Below are positions 39,116 through 49,249 of a stretch of DNA of 64,000 bases, in pieces. Source of the DNA: Symsagittifera roscoffensis (taxonomy: Eukaryota > Xenacoelomorpha > Acoela > Convolutidae); NCBI RefSeq assembly GCF_963678635.1, contig NC_087062.1, positions 85,026,012 to 85,090,011 of the forward strand. Direction: 5' to 3'. How positions within the stretch are numbered: position 1 is the first letter of the stretch; each line of letters begins with the position of its first letter. The translations under genes and the position numbers were made by a program. The notes beneath the pieces were generated by a model. It saw only the letters and a list, made by a program, of their open reading frames with translations, made no database searches and was not told where the DNA came from.

Positions 39116-39532
39116 CAGGGGCGGATCTAGGATTTTCTCGAGGGGGGCGGGGGCGGATTTTCAAAAAAAATTAAAAACTTTGACGACTTCTTTTAAGGTC
39201 GGCAAAATAAATTTTCCGAGCTCTCTCAAAGCAGTAAAAAGACGCAGTCTTGGCCAAATTTTCTGCTCCGCAGGCAAATTTTTTAAAAAACAGGTTAAAA
39301 AAGCCGTTTTTGGGCACTTTTCGGAAAATTTCAAAAAATTGCGTTTTGTTTGGCGCGTTTCCCCCTCAAAGTTAGAATATATTGACGCCAAAGGCGCCTT
39401 TAGAAAAATTTTAGGGTCGGTCGTCCAAAAATGGATTTCTTAAAAAGTTCAATGGGGGTACCCTTTGGGTCGGCAGGGGGTCGAATACCTGAGGGAGGGG
39501 AGGCGTCCGCCCACCCCCTGAATCCGCCCCTG
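39116..39532 (+). mobile_element. hAT-type MITE, third copy, exact 8-bp target duplication
   Basis: It begins caggggcggatctaggattt and ends tgaatccgcccctg. It is flanked by tgttagtc on both sides (39108-39115 and 39533-39540). It shares the interior word accctttgggtcggcagg with the 24.9-kb copy. It is longer (417 bp) than the 333-bp copy, which therefore has an internal deletion. Confidence 0.92.
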
Positions 39533-40149
39533 TGTTAGTCCCTAAAACTTTCCTTGAAGCCCAAAAATTTTTAAATGCTTTTTTTTTAAAAGTAAGGGTA
39601 ATTTCCTGGATGTTTTCCCAGGTTAACATCCAAACTTTGAAACTATCTTTTGAAACTAACCTCCACAACTATCTTTTTCCATTAAGAGTTCTGTTTACAT
39701 CAAAGTGACAATTCACTCATAATTAATTTCAAAAGTCTAAATTTATAAACAGTCTGAGTAGTCTGAATTGTCTGACTAGTTACACTTGAAACAATCAAAT
39801 GTATCACTTTAGAAAAGATTCGAAAAAGTATTAGTCATACAAGAAGGATCCAAAAGCCATATGCTTACCTATCAAAGTGCGGTTTGTTTGAATAGCCACA
39901 AGTGCTGCGTCAGTGAAATCATCGTATTTGTGCAAAAGTCCTCGGCCTTCGGGGTGTATATCGTGAAATGTTATGAACTTATTTCTGTTTTGGCAAAACG
40001 GTACAGATGACTGAGAAAAGTCATTAGAAGTGCGCGAACTAAAAAAAAACGCGAGGCTAGGAAATAGTTAACTTTTCAACCAATTAACGGATAAAGTAAG
40101 AAAAATAATTAATAGACATTTAGTTATATCGGTTCAATGATTGAGGTCA

Positions 40150-40495
40150 GATCTTGTTAACTAAGCCCCCCCCCCCCCCATCACAAAAGGGGGGAAATTC
40201 GTTAAAAGGTACAAAATTCCGTTGATTTTTTTTATAGGGGTAGCAATTATTTGCTTGGTACAATAGTCAACTCAGCTTCTTACATGGCATTAAGGATGGA
40301 TGAAGTTAAGTATCCCCCCCCCCTAAAAAAGATCAAGTTAAGATCTTCCACACCAGTGTTCAACTTATATTAAATTTTCTAAGCGCTCTATTCTGATTGG
40401 CTAATTCGAACTAAGAACCAAGTTGACCTCTGTCTTCATATGCGGTGCGGCTTGGAGAGGGGGGGGGGGGTGGAGGATGTTAACTTGTTCCAATT
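40150..40495. repeat. Poly-C/poly-G bearing repeat cluster
   Basis: Three related words (cttgttaactaag, gaagttaagtatc, and the complement of ggatgttaacttgttc) each adjoin a run of 10-14 C or G (40165-40178, 40314-40322, 40460-40470). The outer two face each other, suggesting an imperfect inverted-repeat element of ~340 bp. I could not define ends or a target duplication. Confidence 0.5.
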
Positions 40496-40654
40496 AAATT
40501 AGATTTTATTTGAGACAGCAAAAACAGCGATGCAATTTTATCTGTATAATTTAGAATAAACTTGGTTCTGAGAAATTTTTGAGTTTTTAGTGATCTTGTT
40601 AACTATCGCTACCGTTGTATCTAGTAAAGAATTCAATGCTGAGCATATATAAAT

Positions 40655-41768
40655 GCTGTGCCATCTAACGAGTTTCCCCTGTGTTGCAAAGGGGGTAGGT
40701 GTAGTTACCGATTTTTAGCGAATTTTCTTAGACTTATGTACCGTTTTAGATCAATCATGATTCCCAAGATTTTCTCCCGAAACTGAAAAAAGTCAAGAAA
40801 CCAAGTTCACCTGAAGTTTCTGAAAATTTATAATAATTTTTAATTATCAGCTAATCACCGTATGCTTTTAGGATTCAATTTTTCAAAAAACCTTTTCAAA
40901 CTTTTCCAGTTGTTCTGCTTTTAAAAAAATTAGTTTTCAGCGCAAATCCAAAAAAAAGACAAAAGTAAATTTTTAAAGGAACAGTTAACGTTTTCCTACC
41001 CTTCGCTCTGATATTTTGAAACAAGTAAATTAGATTCAGAAATAATTTTAACAAAGATCAGAATGAATAAGCAAACGACAACTAATTTAAAAATCGAAGT
41101 CGAATTTCTTTTCACCACAGCGAACCTCATTTGACTGTTTATTGATCGTAACAAAGTTATGTTTTCGTAGTTAACCTCTTTCTTACTGATTAAATTAGTA
41201 CTACGCTGATACTTGCTTATACTTGTTACAAACAAGTCTCGTGAATTTTAGCATAAATGATTAAATTCGTAATTAAATGTCACAGATTTTCTTCATTAAA
41301 ACAAAAAGTATAAGAAAAATGTACAATGATACTATTTGCAAGAATACCAGCAAACCTCATGCTATAGCAATCGATTTTTTATCGTTATTCATTGTTTAAC
41401 CGTTAATTTCAATTGTTACATAAATACGAAAACTTTCGCATCAAAAATTTAAAAAAGAAAACGGTTTTGCACAGAGTAAATGAAATGATAAATAAAATAT
41501 ATATATTTTTTAAAATCATAGTTCAGAAGGCATGGAAGTTTTCAGCAAATAGGATGAAAAATCAAGCTTTTTTAAAAAAATCTTCGTTTAGCAGGAGTAT
41601 ATTGATTTACTTTCAAACACACTCATTTGTGTAATCTGACAATTGACAAGTACAAATCATTCACCAGGATACAAACGCCGATACATCACCTTTTGGCTGC
41701 GGGCAGAAAGCAGATTTTACGTTATACAAATAAACAACTAAAAATGATTATGGGAAGTTCATCCAAAT
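40655..41768 (+). repeat. Tandem duplication, unit 1 (1.1 kb)
   Basis: The first ~260 bp (gtgccatctaacgagtttcccct to ttccagttgttctgct, 40661-40920) and the last ~200 bp (aaaaaaatcttcgtttagcagg to gggaagttcatcca, 41572-41768) recur in the same order in unit 2. The ~650 bp between them is absent from unit 2, so either unit 1 gained an insertion or unit 2 was deleted. Confidence 0.85.
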
Positions 41769-42282
41769 AAATGCGGTGTCATCTAACGAGTATCCCCTAT
41801 GCTGCAAGAAGGAGGGGTAGTTACCGACTTTAGCGAATTTTTTTTAGACTTATGTACCGTTTTAGACCAATCTTGATTCCCCTGATTGTCTCCCAAAACT
41901 GATAAAAATCAAGAAACCAATTTCACCTGAAGTTTCTGATAATTTAAATTAACGCTTAATTATCAAATAGTCGCCGTGTTTTTAGGATTCACTATTTCTG
42001 AAACATTTTCAAACTTTTCCAGTTGTTCTACTACTTAATTAAATTTTTTAAAAATAATAAATGAATATGCAAAAAAGGCAAACTTTTTTTAAAAAAATCT
42101 TCGTTAAGCAGGAGTAGATTTACTTTGAAACACACTCATTTGATTACTTTGACAATTGACAAGTACACTTCATACATCAGGATACAACTGCCGATAGCAC
42201 ACCATTTGGGAGTCGGCGGAAAGCGAATTTCACGTTATAAAAATAAACAACTAAAAAGGATTATGGGAAGTTCATCCATACT
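41769..42282 (+). repeat. Tandem duplication, unit 2 (0.5 kb)
   Basis: The same two end modules as unit 1 are separated by only ~60 bp. Divergence is about 10-12% by eye. No coding potential is seen. Confidence 0.85.
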
Positions 42283-42299
42283 ATATATTACATCCAGTT

Positions 42300-43206
42300 G
42301 AGAGCGCAGAAGTTTTGTTTAATCTGACAAATATGTTTTACATCCATATTTTAAACTACCTGCAGTGGTGTGTGCGCTTCTATTTTTCCCTCTCTTTTTC
42401 AGACTAATTTCTGTCTTGCTATCGGCCGTTCTGTTTTTCGTGTGTTTCAGGTCAAAATGGCCACTTTTTTCATTTCTCATAAATGTTCCAGTCCGAATCA
42501 AATTTCAAAAATTTAAAATTCTGGAACATTCTGAGCCTCTTTCTCACTGTAACTTCAATGACAACGCCTTTAAGGCTGTTCTCGGCGTTCGTCCGAAGGT
42601 TCGACTGTGCCACTCGGGGGAATGGCACAGATGGACAGAATACTACAATGATCCTGTTCATCAACATTTTAGGAACATCAGAAACATGCCTTTCATCGAA
42701 CTCCATTCTCTTCAACTGAGAGGTGTCAGAGGATTCAGGAATTCCCTGTACACGGATCTCAAGTTGACGATCGGTATTAACTGAAGACCGTTTCAATTGA
42801 TTTGATATTGCTGGAACAGTAGTTGCACTGGTATCTTTGACTAATTTACCAAGTGTAATAGGTAACTCAGAAAGAGCTTCCTTGCGAATGTCGTCTTTTA
42901 CACTCACATGAGAAACAGATAAAGTTTTCTTTAGAAAAACAAATTACAACTGAACAAAGGCAACTGCGCCATAGCAACCCGGGCAATGGGAAGTCCTGAG
43001 CAGTTGTAGTGATACCAGATTTCACAGATGTCGCAGTGAATCCACGGGGAACCTCCACCTTTGATGCACTTCGCACACTTCTCGTCGTCAGCTTCCGTCT
43101 TGGATGACTTCGTCCAGCTCGCATAATGATGTGAAACTAAAAAGTCTATCACAACCGTTAGGCTAAACTCGGAGTTGCGAAAAGGTTTGAGGTTTACTTT
43201 TTTCAT
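42300..43206 (-). pseudogene. LINE ORF1 remnant with a PHD-type zinc finger (CR1/L2-like)
   Basis: The minus strand from 43206 encodes a segment with CAKC, CDICEIWYHYNC and, after a frameshift near 42950, ICFSC: the spacing and order fit the C4-H-C3 PHD finger found in ORF1 of CR1-group LINEs. Downstream, at 42907-42470, comes RQLEIRVQGIPES followed by a helical stretch and RNAENS/RVAQSNLR-like basic sequence, the nucleic-acid-binding-like part of such ORF1 proteins. At least one frameshift separates the two. The family placement is from architecture; the RT is not present next to it on this strand. Confidence 0.65.
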
Positions 43207-43485
43207 AAATTACTTCAAGTACTGTATTTTCATGTTTCCTGGTTTTGCCTCTGCTTTTCTTATGTAAAACTTATATTTTTTAAAACACTTTCAAAAAGTA
43301 AGAGTTCATTGTTTTAATATCCTTTATTTTTGAGGTGGTGCGCTGGAGAGGAAGGATCTGTCAATCAGGAAGGATCGGCCAGGTTTTTACCAATAGTATC
43401 GGATGTCTATTGAAGGAGTTTTTAATTTGATGAACACACCCTATGAAGGCAGGATAGGTAAATTTTTATAACGCATTTTCATAGA

Positions 43486-43720
43486 GCAGCCAAAAAAAAG
43501 TCTACAGAGAGGAGCAAAAAACGTCTTCTGAGAGCGGACAAATAAACGTCTACTCAGAGCGAACCAAAAAACGTCTACAAAGAGCGGACAAAGAAACGTC
43601 TACACAGAGCGGACAAAAACAAGTCTACGCAGAGCGGTTAAAACAACGTCTACCCAGAGCGATAGAAGAAACGTCTACAAAACAGTTGCAGTGCGGACAA
43701 AAAAAACGTCTACAAAACAA
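43486..43720 (+). repeat. 27-bp minisatellite (AGAGCGGACAAAAAAACGTCTACAC)
   Basis: Eight to nine diverged units, each with the core aacgtctac followed by agagcgga. Unit length varies between 26 and 29 bases. It lies between the two oppositely oriented LINE fragments. It is tandem without unique spacers, so it is not a CRISPR-type array. Confidence 0.88.
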
Positions 43721-44420
43721 TCGCTTATCTCTTTTGATTTTTATGTATGAAACTTTTCAGAATTGAAAAAAATACAGTCCAATTGATGAAGATTTGTCAT
43801 TACTAAAAAAACATCAGTTTTCATTTTTAAGGACTACAATTACAAGGCAAAACTGTGCACTGGATAGGAGCACAATTTTGTGTCTGTATGTTCCTGGATT
43901 CCAATTCTTTAAACATGTTAAAATTTTGTCGGAACGATCAAAGAGAAGGAAAGAACGAAAGAAAAACAAAGGGAGCGTCCTTGTTGAGGAATCCGCTTAC
44001 AATGCACATAATGCACAGTTTGGCCTCGTAATGACAAACACAGAAATTATTTCTCATTTTTCGTTTTTTTTTCTCGAAAACTCCCATTTTATGTTTAAAT
44101 CGAAACTTTGATAATAAAAAAGTTTGAAATATCCTTCTTTTTTAAAAATCAAATCGTAACAGTTAAATTGTAATAGAAAATCGGAATAAATAAAGGATCC
44201 TGAATTACGTTGCTGCAATTGAAATGAAAAAACAACTCTTGAATCTACAGATTTTTGCCTCGTTGTATTTTCTCGGTCAATATGAAAACAAAGCCCAAAT
44301 TATATCCCAAAGTACTACCAAAATTTGATTTGTTGCTGCTTCTTAGCCAATTTAAAGGCAGAATCGAAAACTAAAAGTGTCGAATCACAAATTGAGCTTC
44401 AAAGAGTTTATTGAATTAAA
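43721..44420. other. No gene recognised
   Basis: A 105-codon plus-strand frame (43794-44111) is Lys/Arg-rich around its middle but has no recognised motif. The region may be the 5' part of the plus-strand LINE that follows. Confidence 0.35.
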
Positions 44421-44429
44421 CAAATCAGC

Positions 44430-44605
44430 CATTTATAAAATTTATTCGAACTTATACAACCAGAAAGAAGACTACCGGAAAATTATCGAAGTCAGAAACA
44501 AAGAAGCTGTATCATAGCTGCACAAAATTTATTCTAATTTATACAACCAGAAAGAAGACTACCAGAAAGATGTCGAAGTCAGAAACAAAGGAGCTGTATC
44601 AGACC
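44430..44605 (+). repeat. Tandem duplication of ~88 bp at the LINE ORF1 start
   Basis: The segment acttatacaaccagaaagaagactacc ... gaagtcagaaacaaagaagctgtatca is present twice in direct order. The second copy leads directly into the SGNH-type ORF1 frame, so the duplication probably broke the N-terminal part, where the catalytic GDS block would be expected. Confidence 0.8.
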
Positions 44606-45240
44606 CGGATGCAACAATCTTCAAACCAATGCACTTCAAAACCGTGAGAGAAATACTTGTTTCTTCTGTACCAGAGGAATGTAAAAACCTTATCGTAGAG
44701 TCAAGTATAACCTCTCGGATAAAGACTGAAACCCTCCCTAATGACATTATAGTACATTCATACAGGGGTAGCACCACTGAAGAGAAAATTAGAGTTCTTA
44801 ATCGGTATCTTGAACAAAAAATTAAATGCGTTACTCTCCAAGATGGGACCAACTGCATCCTAGAACAAAAAATTGCTAGCCCTGATGAAACCATTAACAA
44901 ATTTTTGGAGCTTATTGAAGTAAGTACTGCCCAATATAGCCCAGATATGGTCGCTATTTGCAAAAAACCACCAATAATAAATAACCATGAAGCTAAAGTG
45001 GACATTGATGAACTTATCAATGCAATTAACGAAAACTTTGGATCAAGAGCAGATTTTGAGGTGCTAAATTTAAACTCGTTATTGAAAAATCTTAAAAATA
45101 AAGGTCCTTATAATGAGACAAAATCCACTTCAATGATAATCACGGCGTCCCTTTCTTACGTAGCTGTCTGCGTGATTTTGTTTTTGAATACTCTAGAACC
45201 TTCCAAGAACCAAATTATCTAATGATCATCCATCGCCGTC
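44559..45240 (+). pseudogene. LINE ORF1 esterase (SGNH hydrolase) domain, broken
   Basis: The frame open to 45222 holds DPDATIFKP, SYRGSTTEE, VTLQDGTNCIL (the usual GTND-type block III) and VLNLNSLLKNLKNKGPYN. Near 45125 the sensible reading moves to another frame, giving KIHFND and GVPFLRS, equivalent to the D-x-x-H-x-N block V. An N-terminal GDS nucleophile block is not visible. SGNH/esterase ORF1 domains are characteristic of CR1/L2-type LINEs. The copy is non-functional because the GDS block is missing and the end is frame-shifted. Confidence 0.7.
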
Positions 45241-45533
45241 CCAAATTGGCTATAAAGCACTTTTTCAGCATTCTCAACACTCTTATTTGAATAACAATTT
45301 TAGTCCCAGCAACTTTCGAATGCACCCCTTTCAGTTTTCCATGGGTTGCAAAATTTTTTCAAAAGTTTTGTTTCAGTACCGCTCCAGCGCACTTTTTAAA
45401 CCAATTTTGTGCCCCTCCAGCGCATTACGTTAACATTAATCATGTTCGATAAAATCTTTCTCCACTATTTTCATTATGTTAACCACTACTATTACTTTTA
45501 TAACCATTATTATCTGAATTCCATAAAGTACCT

Positions 45534-45835
45534 CACTCTCTAATACTTTTAATCTTTTTAAATCAGAAGACGTCCAGCCCAATCCGGCTCCACTGATGAA
45601 TTTTAATCTCATCACAAAAAGAATTGAAACCTTCAAAAATAGTATGAAAGTTTTACATCTTAATTACAGAAGCATAGCTAGGAAACCTTCAGGCCTGAAA
45701 ACAATTGTAAATACGCTTGATGATAATACGATTTCCGTTTTGTTTTTGCGAAGCACATACCGACGGAAAGTAAAGCTAGATCATAAAACGATTAGCTAGC
45801 GTCTAAATAGAGCTGTCAACTGTCTCTATCATAGC
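45534..45835 (+). pseudogene. LINE ORF2 start: NPGP-like junction and APE endonuclease N-terminus
   Basis: One frame runs SNTFNLFKSEDVQPNPAP and then MNFNL...MKVLHLNYRS and LKTIVNTLDDNTISVLFLRSTY. The first part resembles the GDVxxNPGP sequence at the beginning of ORF2 in CR1/L2-like LINEs (a 2A-like ribosome-skipping motif in some). The second matches the first strand of the AP-endonuclease domain (LHLNxRSL...DxLxLSET). The G of NPGP reads Ala, and the frame stops at 45797, so nothing beyond the first ~70 residues remains. It sits ~300 bp downstream of the ORF1 remnant on the same strand, as in an intact element. Confidence 0.68.
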
Positions 45836-46319
45836 CCATTCAATGTGGTTTTCGTAATATCGGGTCGATAAAATGATTACCGCTTAAAAGATATCAGCCG
45901 AGCCGCGCAAATTAACTTAAATGCATGTGAAAAAAGTGAGCTCATGGCCAGGTCTTAGTATCCCCAGACCACGAGGTCACTCGTAAAAACAGGGCTTGTA
46001 CGCTATTACTATTAAGTTACTAGATCACTCTTATTTTTGTATCCTAGAGAAAATCACCCTATCCATTGGAGATGAATCGACCCTTTCCCTCTACTCCTAG
46101 CTTCTCATTGTCTGAAAACGAAATTCAATGTTACTAATTTCATTTCAGGACATCCCAGGAAGCTAAAAGTTGTTAAAAGATAAGTTCTCTAAATCTGCAA
46201 AAAACCCTTCCGATTTCCTGCTTTTTGTGAAAAAAGCGCCTTCAATGGCACACTGAAGCGAAAGATATTATGTTTGACCAGTAAAAAGTTTTTCTTACTG
46301 ATGGCTTTTTTTTCAAAAC

Positions 46320-46830
46320 GGCTATTATCTTCTCAGTTTCAGGGTGCAAGCCGGTTCTAGTATAGATTTTGATCGTGCCTCAACTGAAGATGAGGCACGA
46401 CTTGATATTAGGGCAAACGGACTCTGGGGTTCACGATTCAGCCGCGCTTTCTTTGATGTGAAAATTTTCAACCCCCATGCCAAAACATCGCGAAAACTGC
46501 ATAAGGATGCATACAAATACCACGAAACCCTGAAGAACTCCAAATATCAGCAAAGAATTTTAAACGTAGAGCAGAGTAGCTTCTGCCCGCTAATTTTCGG
46601 ACGATGCAGCGATTGGCCGAAAAACTAAGTGAAAAAAGACAAGCAAGATATCCAGAATCTATAAACTACATAAGAACTAAAATAAGCTTCGCGCTCCTGA
46701 GGAGCTCTATACTTTGTATAAGGGGGTGCAGATCGCTACGCAAAGTTCAATTTATCGACAACTCGATAAGCGCTATTGTAAAGGAAGGACGGCTAAGATA
46801 AATTCACATTATGACGATGCTGATTTATGA
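46320..46830 (+). pseudogene. C-terminal nuclease-type tail of a retroelement protein
   Basis: The frame at 46344-46628 carries ARLDIRANGLWGSRFSRAF followed by FDVKIFNP and HAKTSRKLHKDAYKYHE; after a frameshift, 46604-46801 carries YIRTKISFALLRSSILCIRG and SLRKVQFIDNS. I recognise this block from uncharacterised, repetitive, RT-associated proteins of cnidarians and other invertebrates. The spacing LD-x15-FDV resembles the restriction-like endonuclease (PD-x12-15-D). It ends at a stop at 46799. The frameshift and absence of an upstream RT make it a fragment. Confidence 0.6.
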
Positions 46831-47130
46831 CTTCATTGCTGATATATATGCATTTTTATATCGCTGGTAGGCCCTATCCAGCTTGTGCACTTACCGTAAC
46901 TAAACGCAAGGGCCCCTTTTGTAATTTAGTGTTTAAAAAAAATAGATTTTGATTGTCAAGCAAATTTTGAAAGTTTTTTTCGCTCCTCTACAAAGGTACC
47001 GAGCATATCCCTAGCACCTCCGGTTGCGAATGCTGCTTGTTTATTCTGCACAATGAAAGCTGTAGTCACTTTTGGGTGAAAAATGATTCGTTGCTCTTTT
47101 GTTACAGTATCGTTTTTGTATTATCATTGT
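46831..47130. other. No gene seen
   Basis: This is probably the 3' trailer of the preceding element and adjoining unique sequence. No motif recognised. Confidence 0.4.
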
Positions 47131-47139
47131 ATCATTCAT

Positions 47140-47310
47140 TGTTATATTTCCGGTGGCGTGTCACGGAGCCGAATACCCGGATAGCCGAAAAATAAATTCG
47201 TTCCCGGATAGCCGAAAAACAAATTCGTTCCCGGATTGCCGAAAAATAAATTCATTCCCGGATAGCCGAAAAATGAATTCGTTCCCGGATAGCCGAAATT
47301 TTGGATCTAT
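47140..47310 (+). repeat. 27-bp minisatellite (CCCGGATAGCCGAAAAATAAATTCGTT) at an inverted end
   Basis: Five units at 47175-47300 differ by one or two bases. The unit is a multiple of three, so it gives an artificial repeated frame (PDSRKINSF). The block cacggagccgaatacccggatagccgaaaaa (47160-47193) is present in reverse complement at 48535-48568. Confidence 0.9.
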
Positions 47311-47627
47311 TTAACAATTACCCCCTCCCTTCTACCCCTCTTACCCATTTCTTACTGGTACCATAGGAAGGGAATACTGAAGAGATCCTACAAACTTACT
47401 TAAAAACAATGTTTTCTTATTTCGAATACCCTTTTTCTCTACCCACTCCCCCCCCCCCCACAAACACACGCTTAGTCCGTTCATCCTTCCTTCCCACTCC
47501 CTTCCCCTGCTCCCAATTACCCATAACCCCTACGCTTATTTACCCCACCATGCCCCCCCCCCTCCCGACAAACAAAAAAAACTATTAAGGGCCCCAACCG
47601 AAATTATAAACGATTATAATGTTAACG
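47311..47627. other. C-rich low-complexity sequence
   Basis: This contains several runs of CCCCTCCC and C(9-10) at 47449-47459 and 47552-47562. No gene is seen. Confidence 0.5.
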
Positions 47628-47825
47628 CAGGGGCGGATCAAGGATTTTCTCGAGGGGGGGAGAAGGGACAAATGCTTTAAAAAAGTTTTTAGGCACTTTT
47701 TGGAAAATTTTGATAAATATATTGGCGCCAAATATGTCGGCAAGGGGTCGAATTGCCTCGAATCCTGAAAAGCAAACGCCACCCCCCCCCCCCCCCCCCC
47801 ACCCCCCCCCCTAAATCCACCCCTG
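47628..47825 (+). mobile_element. hAT-type MITE, fourth copy, shortened
   Basis: It begins caggggcggatcaagg and ends ctaaatccacccctg. It keeps the tcggcaaggggtcgaat marker of the family and a long C run (47781-47810). Flanks (tgttaacg / ctttggtt) do not match, so one end or the flank has been altered. Confidence 0.8.
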
Positions 47826-47833
47826 CTTTGGTT

Positions 47834-47897
47834 CTGTAGCGGATTTAGGGGGGGTCGAATCCCTTTTTTGAAAATCCCCCCTCGAGAAATTCCTCTG
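47834..47897 (-). mobile_element. Miniature relic of the same MITE family (64 bp)
   Basis: It reads ctgtagcggatttaggggggg ... ctcgagaaattcctctg, the two eroded ends of the family with almost no interior. It is flanked by exact 8-bp repeats ctttggtt (47826-47833 and 47898-47905). It lies eight bases from the previous copy. Confidence 0.75.
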
Positions 47898-47936
47898 CTT
47901 TGGTTGTTGAAGGGGTCAAATCCCTGTAGTAGTCGG

Positions 47937-48396
47937 ACTTTTGCTGTTAATTAATTGGTGGCGTCCCTCATGCTTGAAGGACCGAATGCTTGAAATTTAT
48001 TTTAGCCTACTTTCAGCCAATCAGAATTGAGTATTGAAAATCTCAAAGTAAATCTTGAAAATCTCAAAGTAAGAAAACAAATGCAGGCCATTAGTGTTAA
48101 TATTGACCAATTAGATAATAAGCAGATGAGTTGTTAAGACTGAAAAAATCTTATGAACTTGAACTCATAGATTTTGATGTTTATCTGAACAGTATTGCGG
48201 TTGTAACCCAAAATTTGTAACATTTTTGATTATTTTCCACTGATTTAAAACCTTTTCTGTTAATATTGACTTCGATTTTGAGAGAAAGGCATTTAGCCAA
48301 TAGTAACGCTTAGCGATTTTGATTGGTTGAAACTTTTCAAGCATTCGGTCCTTCAAGCATGAGAACCCTCCCCAATTAATTCAATGAGAGTAAAAG
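47937..48396. mobile_element. Second MITE type: 29-bp perfect inverted repeats
   Basis: The word at 47967-47995 (CTCATGCTTGAAGGACCGAATGCTTGAAA in parts) is an exact reverse complement of 48335-48363. Weaker inverted similarity continues outward (aattaattgg on both sides, then acttttgct/acttttact) to about 47937 and 48396. There is no coding capacity. The superfamily cannot be assigned because no clear target duplication was found. Confidence 0.85.
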
Positions 48397-48529
48397 TATT
48401 AGCCAATCAAATCTCTTAAAAACGTTCGGAATTTTGTTAGCTATAACAGGCAGCAAATTTTTTTGTCCAATCAAAATGCGCCTCAATTTAGTGAACAGTT
48501 TTCTGTTTTAATTTAAATAAAACCGGAGG

Positions 48530-48585
48530 TATTTAGTTTTTTCGGCTATCCGGGAATGCGGCTCCGTGGGTACGCACCATATTTC
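48530..48585 (-). repeat. Inverted partner of the 47.14-kb end
   Basis: The stretch tttttcggctatccgggaatgcggctccgtg is the reverse complement of 47160-47193, with only single-base changes. Only one minisatellite unit is present at this end. The 1.4 kb between the two ends may be one transposon with later MITE insertions. Confidence 0.8.
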
Positions 48586-49249
48586 CCTGTACTATAGAAA
48601 TCTGAGGTTTTTTTGACTGGGCTATATGACGAAGGACGAGTGATGTTTCTTTCAACGCTTGCGATTAGCGAGCGTTATCAAATCTTAAATTTTTTTCGGG
48701 TTAAAACTATTTTAACAAGCCTTCGACTGTATGATCTTTGATCATTTTGTACAGATAGTTAAGATTTTTTTAAAACCTGAAAATGTGCGAAAATGTTTGC
48801 TTAAATTCAGACTTTAAACGCATTCCCAAATAGTTAAACAAAATCGGTTGAATCATTTACATTGATTCACAGTTGTATAACAGCTGACATGCTCAATTTC
48901 GTGAAAATTCCAATTCAACTACCAGTTGGGTATTGTTAATACATGGTAGTTTCAGGGAGGCTTGAAAGTTTTAAGTTTTTCACGAAATCATTATTCAGTT
49001 GCTAATTTGAATTTCAAATATTCCGCTTGTATGGGATTGGAATTTTTTAGACGTTTTGGAAAATTTTATTACATTTTGCAAAAATGTAGTTTTTTCTCAA
49101 AATCATTTCTACCGGTTTTCCAAAAAGGGTAGCCATAGAAAGACTGCCTACAGTCTTGTGCACCTGAATAATCTCCTGGTCTCTTTGCTTTTTCCCTTTG
49201 TGTACAGCATTCGAAAAAGTCCGTGAGGAGGAATATTTGACCGATATTT
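48586..49249. other. No gene seen
   Basis: AT-rich sequence; no supported reading frame or repeat. Confidence 0.45.

Noticed and set aside
38401-40470. Poly-C runs as biologically important quadruplex sites
   Set aside because: Most lie at fixed positions inside MITE copies and probably reflect slippage; their lengths may also be sequencing artefacts.
43486-43720. CRISPR-like spaced repeats
   Set aside because: Units are tandem and diverged without unique spacers, and the genome is eukaryotic; it is a minisatellite.
47175-47305. Repetitive peptide gene (repeated PDSRKINSF, with a signal-peptide-like start at 47099)
   Set aside because: The 27-bp unit is a multiple of three so any frame stays open; the same block occurs in reverse complement at 48.5 kb as a transposon-like end. 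The hydrophobic start is short and most likely coincidental.
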